A stretch of 64,000 nucleotides of DNA from an uncultured Bacteroidales bacterium (GTDB taxonomy: Bacteria; Bacteroidota; Bacteroidia; Bacteroidales; P3): the NCBI GenBank assembly GCA_944320465.1, contig CALUHO010000009.1, positions 1-64,000 on the forward strand, given 5' to 3'. Under the pieces are notes generated by a model. It did not search any database. It was given only the letters and a program-made list of their open reading frames with translations, and was not told the origin of the DNA. The translations under genes and the position numbers were made by a program. Shown here piece by piece: positions 28,106-36,278 of the stretch (its first letter is position 1; every line of letters starts with the position of its first letter).

Positions 28106-30829
28106 TTATATTTTACGGACAAAAAACTGGGCATTTTCAAAGCGTTGGGTCTTGACTTTGCTGCCTTTTTCGATGAAACCGCTTTCGGAAGTGGCATCGT
28201 AAAGTTCGCCGTCGATATTGATTTTCCCAGCGGGGCGAAGGACGCTTTCGGCAATGGCTTCGCGGCCTACTAAGGACTGGTAGTCAGATAGTCCGGCAAC
28301 GGAAACAAAGCCGTCTTCTTTTTTCTGTTCGCTGTCGAGCGCCAAGGCGTAGCCCCTGACACGTCGTCCGAAGAGCCTGAGGCTGAGCTTGTAGCCTATA
28401 ATCAGGGTTAAGACGGTGCTTACCACGACCACGGCGGCGGCTTCCAAGAGTTTGAGCGGGTTGACGAGGCTGAAATTCAGCCCCCAGTTATCGACCAAGG
28501 CGAGGGTCAGCCCGGCGCAGACGAGGAAGATGCCGCTGATTCCGGCCACGCCGAAGCCGGGTATCACAAAGATTTCGAGGACGATGAGGACTAATCCGAC
28601 AAGGAAGATCAGGATTTCCCAATGGGAGGCGAGGCCTTCCAGATAATGGGGCGCGAAGTAAAGCAGGCAGCCGAGCACGGCAACGCCTAAGGCAAATCCG
28701 ATGCCGGGGGTCTGCAATTCAAAATAGATGCCGCCTATGATCATCATTATCAGAATGCCGCTGACGAAAGGATTGACTAAGAAATGGATGATTTTGTCGG
28801 TGGCTTTCAGTTCCTGTTTCACTTGCCGGCTTTGGTCTAATCCGAGGGATTGCAGCGCGGTCTCGGCATCGGGGTAAATCCCTTGGCAGTAGTGGTGTTG
28901 CAGGGCTTCGGAAGCGGTGAATGTGAGTACTTTGCCGCTGTCGCTGATGCCTTTTATGCTGATTCGTTCGTCCACCATGGCTTCGGCTATGTGCGGATCG
29001 CGGCCGGTGGCTTCAGCAGTGGCGCGCATCATGGCCCGCATATAAGATTGGTACTTATCGGCTTGCACTTCGCCTTGGGCATCGACCACGGTGGCAGCCC
29101 CGATGGTGGCGGCCGGGTTCATGTAGATGCTGTCGCAGGCGATGGAAATCAGTGCTCCGGCGGAGGCAGCGTTGATGTTGATATAGACCATGGTAGGGGT
29201 AGGGCATTCCAAAAGCATGGTCCGGATTTCGTCGGCTTCTTTGAGCGTTCCGCCGAAGGTGTTCAGTTCCAGAAGGATGTAGTCAGCGTTTTGTTCGCTG
29301 GCTTCGTTCAGGGCTTTTTTCGTGAGCCGGGCGGCGGCAGGGCCGATTTCATCGTCTATGGTAAAGCGGTAAAGGGTCGGTGTGGTTCGGATATCCGTTG
29401 CTTGTATTTCGGTTGTTTCGGCTGCCGGGTTTTGGAGGCTGTCGGCTTGCGGTAGTTCTGGAGGACAGGTTCCGTTGGCTGAAGTTCCGGGCCTTTTTGT
29501 CGGTTTTGCAGAGACTGCGGCTGAATCGCCATTGGATATGGAGGATACTGGGCTTGCGGGCTTTTCTGGCGTGTTTGTCGGGGGTGTCGTTTTGGAGTTT
29601 TCGGTCGCAGAGGCCTTGCTGGCCGGTTGGCTTGCTGCAGGAAATGCATCGTGGGATACGCGTGAGAGATCCGGCGCAGCGGCTGTGGCGGAGACAGCAT
29701 CATGGTTCAGCGCGTTGGAATTCAGTGCTGTGGGGTTTAGCGCAGCAGAGGGAATCAGGAAGCTGGACAGGCAGCATAGCGTGATCAGGAAATGGGATGG
29801 AACGTATTTCTGCAACATTCTGAGGAATTTGGCAAGGATGCCGGGATTCCCGCAGACGATTTCCCGTCCGTGCAGGTAATGGTTTCCCCCGGCAAAGTCG
29901 CAGACTTGTCCACCGGCTTGTTTCACAATGAATTGTCCGGCGGCTACATCCCAAGGTTTGAGGCAGTATTCAAAGAATACCTCGCTTCGGCCGGCAGCCA
30001 CGGCGGCCAAGTCGAGCGCGGCTGAACCTAAGCGGCGGACACCGGCGGTGGAACGCATGGTTTCTTTCAGCAAATCCATGTATCCGTCAAGGCGTTCAAA
30101 GTCGTAATAGGGGAATCCGGTCACGATAAGGCTGGTGTCCAGGTCTTGCAGGGGGCTGACATGGATAGGTTTGCCGTTGAGGTAGGCCGGGCTGCCCCAG
30201 AAGGCGTAGAATTTCTCATCCATGCTGATGTGATGCACTAAGCCGAGGATGATTTCCCCTTCCGGAATCGGTTTGGGCTGGATGAAGGTGTTTCCGGATG
30301 ATACGCTTGTTTCCGGATGGTTGCTCTGGTTTTCTGTCGGTTGGTTCAGCTTGCTGGTTTCGTTGGTCGGACAGCCTCGCTCGCTGTCTTTCGTTTTGTC
30401 AGCCTGGCTTGCGGCTTCCTTTTCTGCCTTGATGCCCGCTTGGGCGGCTGGCTGGGCCGGCGCTACCGGAACTTCCTGTGCCAGTTTGTCTTGCAAGGCA
30501 ATGCTGATGCAATAGAACGGGATGCCGTGAATGAAATTCGTAGTCCCGTCCAGCGGGTCCACAATCCAGTTGTACCGGACCCCTTCCTCCTTCTCCGTCC
30601 CTTCTTCGGCAATGAATCCCGCTTCGGGCAGGATTTCCTTCAAACCTTCCACCAGCATTTTTTCGGACGTTTTGTCCACATAGGTCACATAGTCGTGGCT
30701 GCCTTTGACTTCCACGTCCTTGCTGCTGATTTTTTCTGCCTGTTGGCGGATAAAAGCGGCTACGGTTTCGCTCAGGGCGAGTACCTGCTGGGTCGTCTTT
30801 TCCAAATCCAGCGCGGGTTGGTAGGCCAT
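28106..30829 (-). CDS. Inositol monophosphatase-like / NfeD-like fused reading frame
   Basis: One uninterrupted frame of 907 residues from the Met at 30829 joins two families. Residues 1-337 are an inositol-monophosphatase-like phosphatase (EEGT, WIVDPLDGTTNFIHG, PWDVAAGQFIV). A ~67-residue Gln/Ala/Lys-rich insert interrupts it at ~118-184. Directly after its usual C-terminus (GNPGILAKFL) comes MLQKYVPS with a signal-like helix, then a ~135-residue Ser/Pro/Thr/Ala linker. An NfeD/ClpP-class membrane protein follows (AASAGALISIACDS, several helices, C-terminal OB-like domain). The second half could also start alone at the Met at 29818. Fusion or overlapping same-frame genes are both possible. 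Confidence 0.7.
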   Translation of the reverse strand: MAYQPALDLEKTTQQVLALSETVAAFIRQQAEKISSKDVEVKGSHDYVTYVDKTSEKMLVEGLKEILPEAGFIAEEGTEKEEGVRYNWIVDPLDGTTNFIHGIPFYCISIALQDKLAQEVPVAPAQPAAQAGIKAEKEAASQADKTKDSERGCPTNETSKLNQPTENQSNHPETSVSSGNTFIQPKPIPEGEIILGLVHHISMDEKFYAFWGSPAYLNGKPIHVSPLQDLDTSLIVTGFPYYDFERLDGYMDLLKETMRSTAGVRRLGSAALDLAAVAAGRSEVFFEYCLKPWDVAAGQFIVKQAGGQVCDFAGGNHYLHGREIVCGNPGILAKFLRMLQKYVPSHFLITLCCLSSFLIPSAALNPTALNSNALNHDAVSATAAAPDLSRVSHDAFPAASQPASKASATENSKTTPPTNTPEKPASPVSSISNGDSAAVSAKPTKRPGTSANGTCPPELPQADSLQNPAAETTEIQATDIRTTPTLYRFTIDDEIGPAAARLTKKALNEASEQNADYILLELNTFGGTLKEADEIRTMLLECPTPTMVYININAASAGALISIACDSIYMNPAATIGAATVVDAQGEVQADKYQSYMRAMMRATAEATGRDPHIAEAMVDERISIKGISDSGKVLTFTASEALQHHYCQGIYPDAETALQSLGLDQSRQVKQELKATDKIIHFLVNPFVSGILIMMIIGGIYFELQTPGIGFALGVAVLGCLLYFAPHYLEGLASHWEILIFLVGLVLIVLEIFVIPGFGVAGISGIFLVCAGLTLALVDNWGLNFSLVNPLKLLEAAAVVVVSTVLTLIIGYKLSLRLFGRRVRGYALALDSEQKKEDGFVSVAGLSDYQSLVGREAIAESVLRPAGKINIDGELYDATSESGFIEKGSKVKTQRFENAQFFVRKI

Positions 30830-31043
30830 AGTGCAAATTTTTTCAAGAAATTGGATTTGTTCGTCCGGGGGCTTGTTTTTACGGAGCTTCCGTTTTGCGG
30901 GCTTTCCATGGCTTGCCGGATACGTCCGTCGGCTTGCGTCCGTTATGCCGGTCTGCATTTGTTCCGGATTCGGTTCGCCCGAGGAATTCCTGCCCCAAAC
31001 GGATGCAAAAGTAGGCTTTTTCCATATATCGGATTTGTATAAA

Positions 31044-31236
31044 CCCAAATCGGTCATTAGACACGCCGAGTCCGTTTCTGATTGGGAAAACGAGGCTTTC
31101 GGGCATCTTGCCCGCTTCTGTCCGCATCCTGTTTCTCGCTACGCCTCGACGTAGCCCGCTACGCCTTCGGCTAGGCGAGAAGCATGCTGCATGACACAAG
31201 CGGGCAATCTCCCCAAAGTCTAATGACCGATTTGGG
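31044..31236 (-). mobile_element. 193-bp MITE-like element, complete copy (inverted)
   Basis: Inverted copy with perfect 19-bp ends and ATAAA duplicated directly on both sides (31039-31043, 31237-31241). Unlike the other copies it lies between divergent genes, so it occupies their shared upstream region. The open frame of the phosphatase/NfeD gene extends upstream into it, but translation is not expected to start there. Confidence 0.9.
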
Positions 31237-31398
31237 ATAAAGTGTTCTTTCTTCTTTGATTTGTCGTGCTTCCTATGGATGAGAGCTTTGGAGGGCATAG
31301 CGGCAGGAGCAATGGCGTATTCAGGGAAAAGGATGCTCTGCTTGGCGTTCAGAGGAAGTCCTGTCGACCGGGTCCGGGAAATTTTGTATCTTCGTTGT

Positions 31399-32466
31399 AT
31401 GGATATTTGTCAGCAGTTTATCGATTACATCCGCGCGGAAAAGCGCTATTCTCCTTGCACGGTAAAGGCATACGGCTCAGATTTGGACGAATTTGCGCGG
31501 TATCTGAAGGAACATTACGATGGGGCTGACTTGTTGAAAGCCGATTCGGGAATGATTCGTTCCTACGTGGTGGATTTGGTGGAGCAGAAATTTTCTTCCA
31601 GCAGTGTGCGCCGCAAGATTTCAAGCTTGAAGTCCTTTTATAAATATGCCCAGAAAAACAATCTGATAGAATTGAATCCGACTTTGCGTGTCCCTTTGCC
31701 TAAGATGTCGAAGCGTTTGCCAGTGTATGTGGAGGAAAGCGGAATGGAGAAGATAGGGCGGCAGGAGGTGGATGCCGATGATTTTACGGCCTACCGTAAC
31801 TATTTGATTGTGGAGATGTTCTATGGGACAGGGGTGCGTCTTGCCGAGCTTATCGGGATGAAGGACAAGGATTTGGATACGCGGATGATGCGGGTCAAAG
31901 TGCTGGGAAAGAGGAATAAAGAACGTATAATTCCGATTGCATCGGCTTTGGTGCCGGAAATAGAGCATTACCGTTTGTTGCGTTCGCGCTGTCTGGATGC
32001 TGGGCGTAGCGGTATTGCCAGGGCATTTTCGGGTGATACCGGTCTGAAGGAGGATACCGGTCTGATGGGCAATGCCGGTCTGATAGGTGATGCCGGCCGG
32101 ATTTCGGAAAAAAACGGGAGACCTTTGGAAAAAGCCGGACTGCTTCCGGGAGGTGGCGACATGTCATCGGACACTTCCCGCGATAGGGACTTGAATTTTT
32201 TTGTGACAGAGAAAGGCTTGCCGATGCCTAGGACAACGGTCTATTATATTGTCAAGCAGTGCCTTCATTTATATACAAATCTGTCAAAATGCAGTCCTCA
32301 CGTGTTGCGGCATACGTTCGCGACCCATTTGCTGAACCAGGGAGCGGATATGAATTCGGTGAAGGAATTGCTGGGACATAGTTCGTTGGCTTCGACCCAA
32401 ATTTATACGCACAACACGATTGAAAAGCTGAAAAAATCGTATGCATCGGCGCATCCGAGGGCTTGA
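31399..32466 (+). CDS. Tyrosine recombinase XerC-like
   Basis: The Met at 31399 gives 356 residues. The N-terminal SAM-like domain (MDICQQFIDYIRAEKRYSPCTVKAYGSDL) and the catalytic residues are clear: Arg147 in TGVRLAEL, HVLRHTFATH, LGHSSL and Tyr336 in TQIYTH. It probably pairs with XerD at 14132 in dimer resolution. Residues ~198-264 are an extra segment made partly of four 18-bp tandem DNA repeats (32035-32106) that repeat the pattern TGL/AGL. The insert lies between the second and third strands of the catalytic domain. Its effect on activity is unknown. Confidence 0.88.
   Translation: MDICQQFIDYIRAEKRYSPCTVKAYGSDLDEFARYLKEHYDGADLLKADSGMIRSYVVDLVEQKFSSSSVRRKISSLKSFYKYAQKNNLIELNPTLRVPLPKMSKRLPVYVEESGMEKIGRQEVDADDFTAYRNYLIVEMFYGTGVRLAELIGMKDKDLDTRMMRVKVLGKRNKERIIPIASALVPEIEHYRLLRSRCLDAGRSGIARAFSGDTGLKEDTGLMGNAGLIGDAGRISEKNGRPLEKAGLLPGGGDMSSDTSRDRDLNFFVTEKGLPMPRTTVYYIVKQCLHLYTNLSKCSPHVLRHTFATHLLNQGADMNSVKELLGHSSLASTQIYTHNTIEKLKKSYASAHPRA
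32035..32106 (+). repeat. Four 18-bp tandem repeats inside the XerC-like gene
   Basis: Units start at 32035, 32053, 32071 and 32089. The first reads GATACCGGTCTGAAGGAG and the others vary at a few bases. Each codes for (D/N)-(T/A)-G-x-x-x, and copy number changes would keep the frame. Confidence 0.75.
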
Positions 32467-32943
32467 AGGGGAAACGGGGGTTGAAATCGGAACTGCCCAG
32501 TGGCGGGATCTTGGAGGACTGTCTTGAAGGAGAAACTGGGGAGTGAGGCTGTCGGACGAGTCTCAGCGGGGGAAGCGATGGAGCACACATCTGTGGCGAT
32601 GGGTTGATATTTTCTTTGGATTGTAAAGGGCGGCTATTTGACCCGAATCGGTCGCTGGGTTTGAGTTAAAAAAAGTTAAAAACGGGAAAGATGGTGGGGC
32701 ATTGGGAAAAAATTTGTAACTTAGGCAAAGTTTTAAGGCCGGGCTTTAGGAAGTCTCGGTTGTAAAGTTCTCTCAATAATAACCGTTTGCCGGGCCGGGA
32801 GGCGGAGTGGCAGACGAGCCGGAAACGATGCCGGATGCATGGATTCGGGTTATTCGTAAAAGGACTTGAAGAATCCGTCGGGAGTCGGTTTCCGGGTGTT
32901 CTCGAAAGCTGTTTTGGTTCAAGGTCTTGGCGAACAAAAAACA
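32467..32943. other. Gene-free region between XerC-like gene and hibernation factor
   Basis: No plausible gene. A half-match to the MITE terminal repeat (CCCGAATCGGTCGCTGGGTT) lies near 32641. AT-rich tracts at 32665-32710 may hold the promoter of the downstream gene, though no full consensus is present. Confidence 0.4.
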
Positions 32944-33246
32944 ATGATTATGGAAGTGTCTTTAAATGCGGTTAAATTCAAACCGACGAGTGCGTTGACG
33001 GAATTTGTCGACAAAAAGGTGATGAAAGTTGAAACACTTCTCCCGCAGGCAATCAAAGCGGAAGTGACGTTGAAAGTGGATAAGGAACATGATGTCTGCA
33101 ACAAGGTAGCGGATGTGCGGATTGTGATTCCGGGTGATGATTTGTATGCTTCCAAGCAATGCGACACTTTTGAAGAAGCGGTTGACCTGTGTGTGGATGC
33201 TTTGAAAAAACAGATAGAAAAGCTGAAAGACAAGTGGAATAAATAA
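32944..33246 (+). CDS. hpf: Ribosome hibernation-promoting factor, short form
   Basis: This roughly 100-residue HPF/RaiA-like protein binds the ribosomal A/P site region and stabilises inactive ribosomes in slow growth. The pattern FKPTSALTEFVDKKVMKVE, a central strand set and EAVDLCVDALKKQIEKLKDKW matches the family. A second ATG at 32950 could be the start instead. It lies upstream of mnmE on the same strand, about 240 bases away. Confidence 0.9.
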   Translation: MIMEVSLNAVKFKPTSALTEFVDKKVMKVETLLPQAIKAEVTLKVDKEHDVCNKVADVRIVIPGDDLYASKQCDTFEEAVDLCVDALKKQIEKLKDKWNK

Positions 33247-33488
33247 GAACCTGTTTCGAATCTATGAGTGGTTCGGGCAGGATTGGGAATTTGTCGGATT
33301 TCTGTCCTGGGGATGAAGACAATAGTTTGGCCGGCGGCTTTGTCAGGAAGAACTGATGAGGCTGCCGGTCTTTTATGGAGGGGGGATGTCAAGGGTGGAA
33401 TGCCGGGCTGTTCGGGACTGTCATGTTGGGTGACGGGCTATGAGTATTCAGGATGGGTCCGGAAGTTTGTTTTGATAGGGTTGAAGTT

Positions 33489-35012
33489 ATGCAAGAAGAT
33501 ACGATTTGCGCACCGGCGACGCCGGCAGGCAAGGGGGGCGTTTCGATAGTAAGAGTGAGCGGGCCGCGGGCTTTGGCGGCGGCTGTGGCGATAGGGGGCA
33601 AGGCTGTGTCTGCTATGGCATCGCATACTTTGCGCTTAGCTACATTGAAGGATTCCGAAGGAATTATAGACCAGGCGGTTGTGAGCTATTATAAGGCTCC
33701 CCGTTCGTATACGGGCGAGGATGTGGTGGAATTTTCGGTGCATGGCTCCCCGTATATCGTGCAGCGTTTGATGCAGGCTTTGTTTGCGTTAGGTGTGCGT
33801 TTGGCGGAAGCTGGGGAGTTCACGAAACGGGCTTTCTTGAACGGACGGATGGACTTGAGCCAGGCGGAGGCGGTGGCGGATTTGATTTCGGGCGAGACCA
33901 AGGCTGCGCATGATTTGGCCTTGAGGCAGTTGCGGGGCGGGTTTTCATCCGGAATAGAGACTTTGCGGCTGAAGTTGCTCGAATTTGCCAGTCTGGTGGA
34001 GTTGGAGTTGGATTTCGGGGAGGAAGATGTGGAGTTCGCCGACCGTTCGCAGCTGAGGGCTTTGTTGAAAGAGCTTGGTTTGAAGGTGGCTTCGATGCGG
34101 GCTTCGTTCCGTTTAGGCAATGCGATCAAGGAGGGGATTCCGGTGGCGATTATCGGCAAGCCGAACGCGGGAAAGAGCACGTTGATAAATGCATTGTTGC
34201 ACGAAGAGCGGGCTTTGGTCAGCGATTTGCCTGGTACGACACGGGATACTATTGAGGAGGTGTGGCATATCGGAGGGGTGAAGTTCCGTTTTATCGACAC
34301 GGCGGGTCTGCGGGAAAGCGAGGATGCGGTGGAAAGGATGGGTATCGATCGGACGTTGCAGAAAATGCGCCAGTCTGGAGTCTGGTTGTATGTGTACGAT
34401 GCTTCAGCGATGACTCTGGATATGGCTCGTGACGAGGTTCGGCTTTATGTGGAACAGTTTTTAGGGTATCAGCCTTTTCCTGAAGCCGGATCGGTCGCCC
34501 TCGAGGGGATGGGAGACCGTGAATCGGCAGGTGTTCCTGCCGGCTTGCTGGATAGGAATCGTGAGTGTATCGGAGGGGAGAGAAAGCGGATTGAGGGAGG
34601 GATGAAGGTTGGCGGAGAGGTTGCAAGGAGATTGGAAGCCCCCAATATAATAATGATTGCCAATAAAGTGGATGCAATCGGGAGAGAGGCTGGCCGTGAA
34701 GGCGATGTGTTGTACCTGTCAGCGAAGCAGGGAATGGGCATGAATCTGCTGGAAGATGCATTGCGAGCGTTGATTCCTTCTTTGCCGGATGAAAATGCGC
34801 TTGTTTTGAGCAATGCCCGTCATTACGAGGTTCTAGGTTTGGTTGAAATCGATTTGCGCAAGGTGGAATCTGGCCTCGATTCCGGACTTCCTGGCGATTT
34901 GCTGGCTATGGATATCCGTTCGGCCATCGATCATTTGGGCCTGATTACCGGGAAGATATTGGCGGATGATATATTGGGAACGGTGTTCAGCAAGTTTTGC
35001 ATCGGCAAGTAA
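33489..35012 (+). CDS. mnmE: tRNA modification GTPase MnmE
   Basis: MnmE with MnmG modifies U34 of certain tRNAs. The Met at 33489 gives 507 residues with the family N-terminus (DTICAPATPAGKGGVSIVRVSG), G1 GKPNAGKS, G3 DTAG, G4 NKVD and the invariant C-terminal FCIGK. Residues ~325-383, between G3 and G4, are an extra Gly/Glu/Arg-rich segment that makes the protein some 50 residues longer than usual. The last 18 bases coincide with the type of site used by SGI1 elements, and the mobile island starts directly after. Confidence 0.96.
   Translation: MQEDTICAPATPAGKGGVSIVRVSGPRALAAAVAIGGKAVSAMASHTLRLATLKDSEGIIDQAVVSYYKAPRSYTGEDVVEFSVHGSPYIVQRLMQALFALGVRLAEAGEFTKRAFLNGRMDLSQAEAVADLISGETKAAHDLALRQLRGGFSSGIETLRLKLLEFASLVELELDFGEEDVEFADRSQLRALLKELGLKVASMRASFRLGNAIKEGIPVAIIGKPNAGKSTLINALLHEERALVSDLPGTTRDTIEEVWHIGGVKFRFIDTAGLRESEDAVERMGIDRTLQKMRQSGVWLYVYDASAMTLDMARDEVRLYVEQFLGYQPFPEAGSVALEGMGDRESAGVPAGLLDRNRECIGGERKRIEGGMKVGGEVARRLEAPNIIMIANKVDAIGREAGREGDVLYLSAKQGMGMNLLEDALRALIPSLPDENALVLSNARHYEVLGLVEIDLRKVESGLDSGLPGDLLAMDIRSAIDHLGLITGKILADDILGTVFSKFCIGK
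34995..35012 (+). other. Putative attachment site at the mnmE 3' end
   Basis: TTTTGCATCGGCAAGTAA encodes FCIGK-stop. Proteobacterial SGI1-family islands are known to insert in exactly these last 18 bases of mnmE (trmE/thdF). Here a tyrosine integrase gene and island sequence follow at once. A diverged counterpart, ATCGCAATTAACTGC, is at 61434-61448. Confidence 0.55.
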
Positions 35013-35053
35013 CGGCTTGTAAACAGCCATAACCAACTATAACCATTTAGAAT

Positions 35054-35084
35054 AAAGTCGCTGTATATCAGCGACTTTTGTTTT
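35054..35084 (+). terminator. Terminator after mnmE
   Basis: AAAGTCGCTG and CAGCGACTTT form a perfect 10-bp stem with a TATAT loop, followed by TGTTTTTA. It lies 42 bases past the mnmE stop, inside the island's left end. Confidence 0.75.
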
Positions 35085-35203
35085 TATGTACTTTCCAGAC
35101 CGTATTTGGAAGTAACGGTTTTTATCCATATTTTTCATACGTATTTCTACCGTGACAGAAATTCACGGTTTGCCCAAATATCACAGTGACGCATTAGTTG
35201 ACG

Positions 35204-35233
35204 TGTGTTGACAATGGTTTACATGTGTGGACA
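35204..35233 (+). promoter_or_regulatory. Paired 10-bp direct repeats, candidate integrase arm or regulator sites
   Basis: TGTGTTGACA (35204-35213) and TGTGTGGACA (35224-35233) are spaced exactly 20 bases, placing them on the same DNA face. The same pair occurs at 61611 and 61631. They stand 50 bases upstream of the multi-HTH gene. Confidence 0.5.
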
Positions 35234-35282
35234 AAAAGGGAAATTAAAATTCATGTAAAATGGCAGAAAATAGGACGAAAAT

Positions 35283-36161
35283 ATGGAAGTAAAAAGAATT
35301 TGTCAATGGTGCGGAAAACCGTTCATCGCACAGAAAACAACTACCTGTTATTGCAGCCCGCAATGCTCGAAACGAGGTTACAAACACCGCATGATGGAGC
35401 GGAAGATGGAGCTGCGCCATATGCAGGAGATGCAGGAATTGCGCTCGTCGCTGGAAAAGCAGGAATACTTCACTTTTTCGCAGGCAGCACGTCTGATGGG
35501 TGTAAGCCGCCAGTACATCTACAAACTGGTAAAGGAAGAGAAACTCCGTGCATCCCGGCTTAGCGGAAAGATGTCGTTGATACGGAAAGCCGACATCGAA
35601 CTCATGCTTAAAAGCAAACCTTATGAACGGCTGGTAGCAAAAAACGACTTTGACATTACCGAGTATTACACCGCCGAAGAGATTGCACAGAAATATAAGG
35701 TCAATGCCAAATGGGTATGGACTTATACACGACAGCACAAGGTTCCGAAAGTGAGAATCCGCCAGTTCAACTATTACAGCAAGAAACATATTGATGCTGC
35801 CTTTGCCAAATATGAGGTGGACTCTGACCTGACGGAATGGTACACGCCCGAAGATATTCAGGAGAAATACGGCATGACACGTGTCGCCATCCGTTCACAC
35901 GTCTACCGTAACAACATACCTTCGAAAAAAGAACATGGGCAGATATTCTACTCCAAACTCCACTTCGATCTCTCGAAAAACTCTGCGGAAGAGAGCAAGG
36001 CCGAATACTACACCGTCAAGGAGGCAATGGAAAAATTCAAACTCTCCCGAGACTCGGTTTATAATATCCTACAATTCCATCAGATCAGCCGAGAGAAGAA
36101 CGGGCGCTTCGTCCGCTTCCTGAAAGTGGACTTTGACCGGGTTATGGGTGTCCGTAAGTGA
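35283..36161 (+). CDS. Multi-HTH DNA-binding protein with N-terminal zinc-finger-like motif
   Basis: The 292-residue protein opens with a Cys-rich motif (CQWCGK, then CYCSPQC), likely one zinc site. A MerR/excisionase-type helix-turn-helix follows (FSQAARLMGVSRQYIYKLVKEEKL). Three further segments of the same kind then follow, each starting with a YxTxEEI/VKEA-like phrase near residues 125, 185 and 242. Repeated HTH units suggest binding to repeated DNA, and the 20-bp-spaced repeats just upstream are a natural target. As first gene of the island beside the integrase it may act as excisionase or regulator. Confidence 0.75.
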   Translation: MEVKRICQWCGKPFIAQKTTTCYCSPQCSKRGYKHRMMERKMELRHMQEMQELRSSLEKQEYFTFSQAARLMGVSRQYIYKLVKEEKLRASRLSGKMSLIRKADIELMLKSKPYERLVAKNDFDITEYYTAEEIAQKYKVNAKWVWTYTRQHKVPKVRIRQFNYYSKKHIDAAFAKYEVDSDLTEWYTPEDIQEKYGMTRVAIRSHVYRNNIPSKKEHGQIFYSKLHFDLSKNSAEESKAEYYTVKEAMEKFKLSRDSVYNILQFHQISREKNGRFVRFLKVDFDRVMGVRK

Positions 36162-36278
36162 CCTGATTATAGGCTACCGTAAATTATTCCAAAATTAATC
36201 GTCACTGAAGGTGGTCTGCATGGTTACATTACAGTGATTTGCCAGCGAATTAATAACAACCATAAAAAATATAACATT

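Larger units (their letters stand above)
35031..35233 (+). repeat. Island left-end repeat, copy L
   Basis: The segment contains AACCAACTATAA (35031-35042), a hairpin at 35054-35078 and TAGTTGACGTGTGTTGACAA with further bases to 35233. All recur in the same order at 61459-61640 with many substitutions. It includes two 10-bp direct repeats 20 bases apart (35204, 35224). It probably holds integrase or excisionase binding sites. Confidence 0.75.
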
